From contig JASHQV010000258.1 of NCBI GenBank assembly GCA_030038955.1, positions 1 through 12,698 on the forward strand: DNA of 12,698 bases, in the 5' to 3' direction. A program made the translations under genes and the position numbers. The notes beneath the pieces were generated by a model. It saw nothing but the letters and a program-made list of their open reading frames with translations, did no database searches and was not told the DNA's origin. Numbering within the stretch: position 1 is the stretch's first letter; the number at the start of each line of letters is the position of its first letter. Below are positions 1-5,641 of the stretch, piece after piece. Source of the DNA: Solirubrobacteraceae bacterium (GTDB lineage: Bacteria; Actinomycetota; Thermoleophilia; Solirubrobacterales; Solirubrobacteraceae).

Positions 1-591
1 GACCACCTCCTCCAGGGAGACGCCGGTGGTGTCGAGGATGACGGCGTCGTCGGCGGGCTGCAGCGGCGAGTGGGCGCGCCCGGCGTCGCGCTGGTCGCGG
101 ATCGTCTGCTCGGCCAGGATCGTCTCCGGGTCGGCGCCGAGCTCGGTCGCGCGCCGCCGGGCGCGCTCCGCCGGCTCGGCCGTGAGGAACAGCTTGACCT
201 GGGCTGCCGGCGCCACCACCGTGCCTATGTCGCGTCCCTCCGCGACCCAGTCGCCGCCGGACAGCAGGCGCCGCTGCTGTGCGACGATCGCGCGACGCAC
301 GTGGGGATCGGTCGCCACCCGGGAGGCGGCCTCCGACACCTCGCGGGTGCGCAGCCGGTCGCTGACGTCGCGGCCGTCGAGCTGCACGCGGCCGTCGCTC
401 GAGAGCTCGATCCGGACGGCGGCGGCGACCTCGGACGCCCGGCCGAGGTCGCCGCCGCCGTCGAGCAACGCCAGCGCGACGCACCGGTACATCGCGCCGC
501 TGTCCAGGTACGTGAACCGGAGCCGCTCGGCGACGGCACGGGCGACCGTCGACTTCCCTGCCCCGGCGGGACCGTCGATCGCGATCACCAT
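1..591 (-). CDS. cmk: Cytidylate kinase (CMP/dCMP kinase), 3' end cut off by the window
   Basis: Cytoplasmic nucleotide kinase that phosphorylates CMP and dCMP with ATP. The first 197 codons are visible and no stop is reached. The N-terminus MVIAIDGPAGAGKST carries a P-loop at about residues 7-15, followed by the family signature YLDSGAMYR around residue 30, which contributes to the CMP site. The conserved segments EGRDIGTVV and DRRD-like QRDAGR, and the late LDTTG motif, are all present. The family is usually about 220 residues, so roughly 25 are missing beyond the left edge. The ATG overlaps the aroA stop by one base (TGATG), pointing to translational coupling as the last visible gene of the aroH-to-cmk unit. 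In many bacteria der (engA) follows cmk, but that cannot be seen here. Identity is secure. Confidence 0.95.
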   Translation of the reverse strand, partial: MVIAIDGPAGAGKSTVARAVAERLRFTYLDSGAMYRCVALALLDGGGDLGRASEVAAAVRIELSSDGRVQLDGRDVSDRLRTREVSEAASRVATDPHVRRAIVAQQRRLLSGGDWVAEGRDIGTVVAPAAQVKLFLTAEPAERARRRATELGADPETILAEQTIRDQRDAGRAHSPLQPADDAVILDTTGVSLEEVV

Positions 592-1868
592 CAGGCCGGG
601 GCGCCCTCGACGAGCTCGACGGTCGCGCCCGTGCGGCGCCACAGCTCCCAGAACGTGGGGCACGTCTTGGCGACCACGTCCGGATCCTCGAGCTCGACCG
701 GCACGCGGGCGCCGATCAGCGCGAACGCCATCGCGATCCGGTGGTCGTCGTAGGTCGGCAGCCGTGCCGGGCGCGGCGCGCCGGGATGGACGCGCAGGTG
801 GTCGCGCCCCTCGTCGACCGCGATCCCGAGCCGCCTGAGGTTCTCGGCGGTGGCGGCGACGCGGTCGGACTCCTTCGCCCGTGCGTGACCGATCCCCTCG
901 ATCGTGGTCGCGGACTCAGCGAACGGAGCCACGCAAGCGAGCGTCATGAACACATCGCTGCTGCCCGACATGTCGACCTCGATGCCGCGCAGCCGCGCCG
1001 GCCCGGTCAGCTCGAGCGTGCCGGTCTCGACGACCGCGCAGCCCATCCGCGCGAGCAGGCGCGCGAGCTCGAGGTCGCCCTGGTGCGAGCGGCTCAGATC
1101 GAGCCCCGGCAGCGCCGCGGTCGTGCCCGTGATCGCCGCGCGCGCCAGGAAGTACGAGGCCGTCGAGGCGTCGGGCTCGACCGCCAGCTCCGTCGCTCGA
1201 TAGACCGCCGGCTCGACCGTGATGGCGCCATCGCCGATGATCGGCTCGACGCCGAACGCGCGCATCGCGTCGACCGTCAGCTCTAGGTAGGGACGGCTGA
1301 CGAGCGTCTCGAAGCGGAGCGTCGTCGCCGTGCGCGCGAACGGCGCGGCGATCAGCAAGCCCGACAGGAACTGGCTCGAGGCCGACGTGTCGACCGCCAG
1401 CTCGCCGCCGGCGAGGCCGCTCGCGGTCAGCGTCAGCGGCAGCGCCTCGCCGTCGATCCGCGCGCCCTGGGCGCGCAGCGCGTCGAGCACCGGGGCGAGC
1501 GGCCGGCGCCGCAGCTGCTCGTGCGCATCGATCCGAAAGCGGCCGCGACCAGCCGCCAGCGCCGGCAGCAGGAAGCGACCGACGGTGCCGGCCATGCCGC
1601 ACCACAGCTCGGCGCCTGTGGTCGGCGGCCCCGCAAGGCCGCCGACCACCCAGTCGCGGCCGTCGCGCAGCCGCACCGAGGCTCCCAGCGCCTGCAGCGC
1701 GGCCGCCATCACGCGCGTGTCGTCGGCAAGCAGCGGAGCGCGCAGCGTCGACTCGCCCGTCGCGAGCGCCGCCAGCAGGATCGCCCGGTTGGTGATGCTC
1801 TTGGAGCCGGGCACTCGCACCTGCCAGCGCCGTGGCGGCGCGCCCAGGGAGACGCGCGCGAGTCTCAT
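591..1868 (-). CDS. aroA: 3-phosphoshikimate 1-carboxyvinyltransferase (EPSP synthase)
   Basis: Sixth step of the shikimate pathway: transfers the enolpyruvyl group of PEP to shikimate-3-phosphate. The protein is 425 aa, normal for the family. Visible motifs are PGSKSITNRA (residues 20-29, with the PEP/S3P-binding lysine 23), AGTVGRF (93-99, the PEP/glyphosate loop), SASSQF (162-167), an Asp at 305 matching the catalytic Asp of the family, KESDR (332-336) and DDHRIAMA (374-381). In the glyphosate loop the glycine matching E. coli Gly96 is kept, while the position of E. coli Pro101 appears to be Phe, as in some actinobacterial enzymes. The reading frame stays open upstream to 1985 inside tyrA, but the ATG at 1868 is preferred because homology begins directly after it and the longer version would overlap tyrA by almost 100 nt. 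It starts 19 nt after tyrA and ends overlapping cmk by one base. Confidence 0.95.
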   Translation of the reverse strand: MRLARVSLGAPPRRWQVRVPGSKSITNRAILLAALATGESTLRAPLLADDTRVMAAALQALGASVRLRDGRDWVVGGLAGPPTTGAELWCGMAGTVGRFLLPALAAGRGRFRIDAHEQLRRRPLAPVLDALRAQGARIDGEALPLTLTASGLAGGELAVDTSASSQFLSGLLIAAPFARTATTLRFETLVSRPYLELTVDAMRAFGVEPIIGDGAITVEPAVYRATELAVEPDASTASYFLARAAITGTTAALPGLDLSRSHQGDLELARLLARMGCAVVETGTLELTGPARLRGIEVDMSGSSDVFMTLACVAPFAESATTIEGIGHARAKESDRVAATAENLRRLGIAVDEGRDHLRVHPGAPRPARLPTYDDHRIAMAFALIGARVPVELEDPDVVAKTCPTFWELWRRTGATVELVEGAPA

Positions 1869-1887
1869 CGCCGCGACACCGGCAGAC

Positions 1888-2754
1888 TCACGCTGTGGGC
1901 GGCGCGCCGCCGCCGGGCTGGTCGTGCAGCAGCCGCCGCCGGTGCTCGGCGGCCGCCTCGTTCCAGGCGCTGATCGCCGCCGCATCGCCGTCGGCGAGCA
2001 GCACGCGCACGCTCCGCAGGCGCTCGACGAACGCGTCGAGCTGGGCGATCAGCGCGTCGCGGTTGCTCAGATAGATATCGGTCCAGATCGCGCTCGGGGC
2101 GCCGGCTACCCGGGTCGCGTCGCGGAAGCTCGGACCGCTCGCGGGCAGCCGGGAGCGTTCGCTCGCGAGCGCCTCGGTGGCCTCGGCGACGAGCGCGTTG
2201 GCGAGCACGTGCGGCAGGTGCGAGACGAGCGCCAAGATGGCGTCGTGGGTGTCGGCGTCGATCGGCTCGGGGCGGGCCCCGAGCGCCACCAGCAGCTGGT
2301 GCAGGCGCTCGTACAGCACGGCCGAGCTGCGCGGCGTCGGCGTCAGGTACCAGGTCGCGCCGTCGAACAGGTCGGTGCGCGCGTGCGCCACCCCGGCGGT
2401 CTCGGCCCCGGCCAGCGGATGCCCGCCGACGAACCGCTGATCGTCCTGGCCGGCGACGATCGCGCGCTTCGTCGAGCCCACATCGGTGACCACGCAGTCG
2501 CGCGGCGCCGCCGCCAGCACGCGAGCGACGGTGTCCGGCAGCGCCCCCACGGGCACCGCCACGAACACCGCCTCGGCGCTGGCGACCGCCTGCTCGAGGC
2601 TCGCCGCCGGCTGCTCGATCGCGCCGATCCGCGCGGCCGTGTCGAGCGCCGCGGGGTCGGTGTCCCAGGCGACCACCTCGGCCCCGGCGGCGTCGCCGGC
2701 GGCCAGGGCGATCGAGCCGCCGATCAGGCCGACGCCGATGACCGCGACTCGCAT
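1888..2754 (-). CDS. tyrA: Prephenate (or arogenate) dehydrogenase
   Basis: Oxidative decarboxylation of prephenate to 4-hydroxyphenylpyruvate, or of arogenate to tyrosine; the sequence does not settle which substrate is used. The protein is 288 aa. It has an N-terminal Rossmann fold with the dinucleotide loop VGLIGGS (8-14) and an Asp at the end of the second strand (D31), which favours NAD+ over NADP+. DVGSTK (91-96), GGHPLAGAE (110-118) and the helical-domain motif SHLPH (178-182) are all TyrA signatures. No ACT domain follows, so the regulatory domain of some longer TyrA proteins is absent. The start codon lies inside the 3' end of aroF (31-nt overlap) with no clear Shine-Dalgarno sequence, so translation probably depends on reinitiation after aroF. 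The ATG is fixed by the dinucleotide fold beginning immediately after it. Confidence 0.94.
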   Translation of the reverse strand: MRVAVIGVGLIGGSIALAAGDAAGAEVVAWDTDPAALDTAARIGAIEQPAASLEQAVASAEAVFVAVPVGALPDTVARVLAAAPRDCVVTDVGSTKRAIVAGQDDQRFVGGHPLAGAETAGVAHARTDLFDGATWYLTPTPRSSAVLYERLHQLLVALGARPEPIDADTHDAILALVSHLPHVLANALVAEATEALASERSRLPASGPSFRDATRVAGAPSAIWTDIYLSNRDALIAQLDAFVERLRSVRVLLADGDAAAISAWNEAAAEHRRRLLHDQPGGGAPPTA

Positions 2755-3839
2755 TCGCGGCGCCGGCGCACCGCCGCGGCCAGGTCGTCGAGGACGCGGG
2801 TCGTCGTCTCCCAGTCGATGCACCCGTCGGTGATCGACTGGCCGTAGGTGAGCCGCCGCGCCGGCTGCATCTCCTGGCGGCCGCCGACGATGAACGACTC
2901 CAGCATCACGCCGACGATCGCGTTCTCGCCGGCGGCCAGCTGAGCCGCGACAGCGCTGCCCACGTGAGGCTGGCGCTCGGGACGCTTGCCGCTGTTGTCG
3001 TGCGAGAGATCGATCATCAGCCGCTCGGGCAGCCCCGCTCGGCGCAGCAGCTCGACCGCGGCGGCGACGTCGGCGGCAGCGTAGTTCGGCTGTCCCTTGC
3101 CACCGCGCAGGATGATGTGGCAGTCGTGGTTGCCGCGCGTGTGCAGGATCGCCGAGCGCCCGTCGACGTCGATCCCGGCGAACGCGTGCGGCACCGACGC
3201 AGCGCGGACGGCATCGACCGCCACCTGAACGTTGCCGTCGGTGCGGTTCTTGAAGCCGACCGGCATCGACAGGCCAGAGCCGAGCTGGCGGTGGATCTGG
3301 CTCTCGCTGGTGCGGGCGCCGATCGCCCCCCAGCTGACCGCATCGGAGATGTACTGCGGGGTGATCGGGTCGAGGAACTCGCAGCCGATCGGCAGCCCCA
3401 GCCCGATGATGTCGAGCAGCAGCTCGCGAGCCAGGTGGAGTCCGGCGTTGACGTCGCCGGAGCCGTCCATGTGCGGATCGTTGATCAGCCCCTTCCAGCC
3501 GAGCGTCGTGCGCGGCTTCTCGAAGTACACGCGCATCGCGATCAGCAGGTCTTCGCTGTGCTCGGCGGCGGTGGCAGCGAGCCGGGTGGCGTAGTCGCGG
3601 GTCGCGGCGACATCGTGGACGCTGCACGGCCCGACCACGGTCAGCAGGCGATCATCGTTGCCCTCGAGGATCGCGTGCGCGCCGGAGCGTCCGTCGAGCA
3701 GCGTCTCGGTGCGGGCCTGATCGAGCGGCAGCTGGTCGAACAGCTCCTGCGGGGTGCACAGCGGCACGAGCTGCTCGATGCGCTGATCGCGTACCTGCTG
3801 GCTGGTGGATCTCGGAGTCAACTCGACTGGTAGGTTCAT
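2724..3839 (-). CDS. aroF: 3-deoxy-7-phosphoheptulonate (DAHP) synthase, type I AroF/AroG/AroH class
   Basis: Committed step of aromatic biosynthesis: condenses PEP with erythrose-4-phosphate. The 371-aa protein resembles the E. coli AroF/G/H isoenzymes along its full length, including NDDRLLTVVGPCSVHD (61-76), RVYFEKPRTT (103-112), GWKGLINDPHMD (114-125), GAIGARTSESQ (171-181) and PVGFKNRTDG (193-202). The four metal ligands known for this class can be placed at Cys72, His280, Glu314 and Asp338. It is a type I rather than a type II (plant/mycobacterial) enzyme. The N-terminal extension present in feedback-sensitive isoenzymes is retained, so allosteric inhibition is plausible, but the effector (Phe, Tyr or Trp) cannot be read from the sequence. 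The ATG is preceded by GAGAGGA with a 4-nt spacer. The last 13 residues form a short charged tail past the usual C-terminus, inside the overlap with tyrA. Confidence 0.95.
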   Translation of the reverse strand: MNLPVELTPRSTSQQVRDQRIEQLVPLCTPQELFDQLPLDQARTETLLDGRSGAHAILEGNDDRLLTVVGPCSVHDVAATRDYATRLAATAAEHSEDLLIAMRVYFEKPRTTLGWKGLINDPHMDGSGDVNAGLHLARELLLDIIGLGLPIGCEFLDPITPQYISDAVSWGAIGARTSESQIHRQLGSGLSMPVGFKNRTDGNVQVAVDAVRAASVPHAFAGIDVDGRSAILHTRGNHDCHIILRGGKGQPNYAAADVAAAVELLRRAGLPERLMIDLSHDNSGKRPERQPHVGSAVAAQLAAGENAIVGVMLESFIVGGRQEMQPARRLTYGQSITDGCIDWETTTRVLDDLAAAVRRRRECESRSSASA

Positions 3840-3843
3840 CGGG

Positions 3844-3867
3844 TCCTCTCGCTGCTGCGAAACTGTA
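3844..3867 (-). promoter_or_regulatory. aroF ribosome binding site and a possible proximal -10 box
   Basis: GAGAGGA at 3850-3844 (minus strand) sits 4 nt before the aroF ATG and is a reasonable Shine-Dalgarno sequence. Just upstream, TACAGT at 3867-3862 fits the TANNNT -10 pattern, but no convincing -35 lies 16-19 nt before it. If this box is active, some aroF mRNA would start downstream of the leader ORF and hairpins and escape any attenuation. Confidence 0.35.
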
Positions 3868-3900
3868 CGGAAGCTGGCTGGGACGGCGCGCGCTGGTCTC

Positions 3901-3968
3901 GGCGCTCGGCCTTCGCGGTGTGCCCGCGGCGCGTGTGCGGGCGGCGAACGGATGTGTGGCCGAGCGCC
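3901..3968 (-). promoter_or_regulatory. Nested inverted repeat in the aroF 5' leader (candidate attenuator stem)
   Basis: A perfect 11-bp inverted repeat pairs 3901-3911 (GGCGCTCGGCC on the plus strand) with 3958-3968 (GGCCGAGCGCC). Inside it, 3912-3916 (TTCGC) pairs with 3944-3948 (GCGAA), and 3922-3927 (GCCCGC) pairs with 3937-3942 (GCGGGC). The whole 68-nt stretch can therefore fold into one long interrupted stem. In the minus-strand transcript its first arm begins at the last base of the leader-ORF stop codon and its second arm ends about 60 nt before the aroF start. No U-run follows, so it is not a classical intrinsic terminator. The structure is seen directly; its regulatory role is inferred from its position. 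Confidence 0.6.
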
Positions 3969-3986
3969 TAGCTAAATCGCCAGGCG
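3965..3986 (-). promoter_or_regulatory. 8-bp hairpin over the aromatic codons and stop of the aroF leader ORF
   Basis: In the minus-strand RNA, CGCCUGGC (3986-3979) pairs with GCUAGGCG (3972-3965) around the 6-nt loop GAUUUA; seven pairs are Watson-Crick and one is G-U. The hairpin spans the last Trp and Phe codons and the UAG stop of the leader ORF. It shares 3965-3968 with the first arm of the larger repeat at 3901-3968, so the two structures compete. This is the 1:2 versus 2:3 arrangement of ribosome-mediated attenuators. Confidence 0.5.
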
Positions 3987-4042
3987 TAGTAACGCGCGTA
4001 GCCGGACCAACCGAGGGAGGGGATGCGGGCGAAGTCGGACAT
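3968..4042 (-). CDS. Candidate leader peptide rich in Trp/Tyr/Phe upstream of aroF
   Basis: A 24-codon ORF starting MSDFARIPSLG and ending WSGYARYYAWRFS, then TAG. Six of the last 13 residues are aromatic (W, Y, Y, Y, W, F), far above the usual share. The same frame is open further upstream to an ATG at 4111, only 7 nt after the hisC stop, which would give 47 aa with 11 aromatic residues. The shorter version is preferred because the stretch upstream of 4042 is richer in A/T-ending codons and looks more like promoter DNA. No Shine-Dalgarno sequence precedes either start; the short form may be translated from a nearly leaderless mRNA. It is followed immediately by mutually exclusive hairpins and then by DAHP synthase, the classic setting for an attenuation leader peptide. 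No homologue is recognised, and it could be chance. Confidence 0.45.
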   Translation of the reverse strand: MSDFARIPSLGWSGYARYYAWRFS

Positions 4043-4056
4043 GCGCGAGGCGTCGA

Positions 4057-4062
4057 ACGCTA
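4057..4062 (-). promoter_or_regulatory. Possible -10 box for the aroF leader transcript
   Basis: TAGCGT on the minus strand fits TANNNT. Transcription starting about 7 nt downstream would give a 5' UTR of under 10 nt before the ATG at 4042. The surrounding 4050-4100 stretch is less GC-rich than its neighbours. No good -35 is visible (CTTTCA at about 18-nt spacing matches TTGACA at only 3 positions), so this is weak. Confidence 0.2.
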
Positions 4063-4118
4063 CCAGAGAGTATCTGCCGATGAAAGTGGCGCCGTATAGC
4101 AGCGGCTGCATCCACGGG

Positions 4119-5225
4119 TCAGTGGGGCAGGAGCGCCTCCAGACCCGCCAGCAGGCGTTCGTGGTCGCGCTCTGAGCCGACGGTCACGCGCAGGTAGCCG
4201 GCGCGGCCGAGCGACGCGCCGGCGCGCACCAGCACGTCGCGCTCGCGCAGCCCGGCAACGACCGCCGCCTCGTGCTCGGCGGCCCGGTCGTCGGCGGCGT
4301 CATGCACCCGGATCCAGACGAAGTTGGCATCGGACTCGGCCACCCACAGCCCCAGCTGTCTCGCGCCGTCGGCCAGCGCCTGCCGGCCGGCGACGGTGGC
4401 GACCACCCGGCGCTCCACCTCGTCCTGGTGGCGCAGCGCCTCGACCGCCGCCGCCTGGGCTGCGGCGTTCACGTAGAACGGCTGCCGCAGCTGGTCGACG
4501 GCGGTGCGAAACGTGTCGGTGCCGCAAAGCGCGTAGCCGGCACGCAAGCCGGCGAGCCCGTACGCCTTCGAGAACGTACGCAGCAGCACCACGTTCGGAT
4601 GTCGGGCGAGCAGCCCCAGGGATGCGTAGGGATCGCCGAGCCGCAGCGAGAACTCGCAATACGCCTCGTCGAGGATCACGCACACGTGCTGCGGGACGCC
4701 CGCCAGGAACGCGTCCAGCTCGTCGAGCGGCAGCGACGTCGAGGTCGGGTTGTTGGGGTTGCACACCAGCACCAGCCGGGTGGCGACCGTCACCTCGGCC
4801 GCGATCGCCGCGAGATCGTGGCGGTCCTCGCCGTCCAGCGGCACCTCGATCGCGCGGGCCCCGGAGGCTGCGGCCAGGTGCGCGTAGACGCTGAACGACG
4901 GCCACGCATACACGACCTCGGCGCCCGGCTCCAGCAGCGCTTCGCCGGCGGCCAGGAGGATGTCGCAGGAGCCGTTGCCGAGCGCGATCCGGGAGCTCGG
5001 AATCCCGTAGCGGGCCGACAGCGCCTCCCGCAGCGGCGCGTAGGCTGGGTCTGGATAGCGATGGACACCGCGCAGCGCCGCCGCGGCGGCCTCCACCACC
5101 TCGGCGGCGGGCGGCCAGTGCGACTCGTTGGCGGCGAGCATCGCGACGTCGGCGCCGAGGTCGTAGCCGGCGGCCACAGGGTAGGTCGGGATCCGCCGGA
5201 TCCGCTGTGCGTACTCGATCGCCAT
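4119..5225 (-). CDS. hisC: HisC-family PLP aminotransferase (histidinol-phosphate or aromatic aminotransferase)
   Basis: Fold-type I PLP aminotransferase of 368 aa. Signatures are the N-terminal LAANES segment (30-35), HRYPDP (55-60), CNPNNPTS (155-162), ILDEAYCEF (184-192) with the cofactor aspartate D186, and TFSKAYGLAGLRAGYAL (217-233) with Schiff-base lysine K220 and phosphate-binding R228. HisC enzymes transaminate imidazole-acetol phosphate, but close relatives act on phenylpyruvate and 4-hydroxyphenylpyruvate. This copy lies between chorismate mutase and DAHP synthase, with no other his gene in view, so the last step of Phe/Tyr synthesis is at least as likely. The usual NENPxGP-like segment reads NESHWPP here, which may bear on specificity. 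The ATG at 5225 is chosen over 5279 because family homology starts there and the longer form would overlap aroH; a G-rich stretch precedes it. Confidence 0.88.
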   Translation of the reverse strand: MAIEYAQRIRRIPTYPVAAGYDLGADVAMLAANESHWPPAAEVVEAAAAALRGVHRYPDPAYAPLREALSARYGIPSSRIALGNGSCDILLAAGEALLEPGAEVVYAWPSFSVYAHLAAASGARAIEVPLDGEDRHDLAAIAAEVTVATRLVLVCNPNNPTSTSLPLDELDAFLAGVPQHVCVILDEAYCEFSLRLGDPYASLGLLARHPNVVLLRTFSKAYGLAGLRAGYALCGTDTFRTAVDQLRQPFYVNAAAQAAAVEALRHQDEVERRVVATVAGRQALADGARQLGLWVAESDANFVWIRVHDAADDRAAEHEAAVVAGLRERDVLVRAGASLGRAGYLRVTVGSERDHERLLAGLEALLPH

Positions 5226-5238
5226 CCCCCGACGGAGG

Positions 5239-5607
5239 CTACTGCGCGAAGTCGAGGTCGGAGCGGAGCACGCGTGCATCGCCGAGGTACACGTGGCGGG
5301 GACGGTGGTCCGTGTCAGCGTAGTAGTGCACCAGCGTGCGGATCACCCGCGGCAGCGAGCCCGGAACCGGCACCTCCCGGGCGCACAGCAGCGGCACCCG
5401 ATCGAGCCCCAGCCGCCTCGCCGCAACCGCCGGAAACTCGGCGTCGAGATCGGCCGTCAGCGTGAAGATGCAGCTGACCATCGCCTCGGGCGTCAGCTGG
5501 TTGCGCGCCATCAGCTCGCGGATCAGCTCGTCGGTGGCGGTAAGGATCGCGTCGGCGTCGTTACGCTCGACGCTGATCGCGCCTCTGAGCGCAAACAGTC
5601 GTTGCAT
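5239..5607 (-). CDS. aroH: Chorismate mutase, AroH (trimeric, Bacillus-type) class
   Basis: Converts chorismate to prephenate, the branch toward Phe and Tyr. The 122-aa length matches the monofunctional B. subtilis AroH type (about 127 aa), not the helical AroQ type. Residues corresponding to the known active site can be placed at Arg8 (in ALRGA), Cys75, Glu78 (in CAREVPV), Arg90 (in VIRTL) and Tyr107 (in HVYLGDA). It is the first gene of the aromatic unit, 13 nt before hisC. CACAAT at 5622-5617 on the minus strand lies 9 nt before the ATG and resembles a -10 box, which would give a nearly leaderless mRNA; no clear -35 or Shine-Dalgarno sequence is visible. The preceding membrane-protein gene ends 34 nt upstream, so read-through from it is also possible. 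Confidence 0.93.
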   Translation of the reverse strand: MQRLFALRGAISVERNDADAILTATDELIRELMARNQLTPEAMVSCIFTLTADLDAEFPAVAARRLGLDRVPLLCAREVPVPGSLPRVIRTLVHYYADTDHRPRHVYLGDARVLRSDLDFAQ

Positions 5608-5641
5608 GCGCGCGGGATTGTGTCAGAGGGCTCGCGACCCC

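Noticed and set aside
1330..2847. Long plus-strand open frame opposite aroA, tyrA and the aroF 3' end
   Set aside because: Arg/Ala/Gly-rich translation with no family motifs; it lies antisense to three secure genes and is a by-product of high GC with few stop codons.
3901..3968. Nested repeat considered as a tRNA, T-box or other known riboswitch
   Set aside because: No cloverleaf, T-box sequence or recognisable riboswitch core could be found; only the stem geometry is clear.
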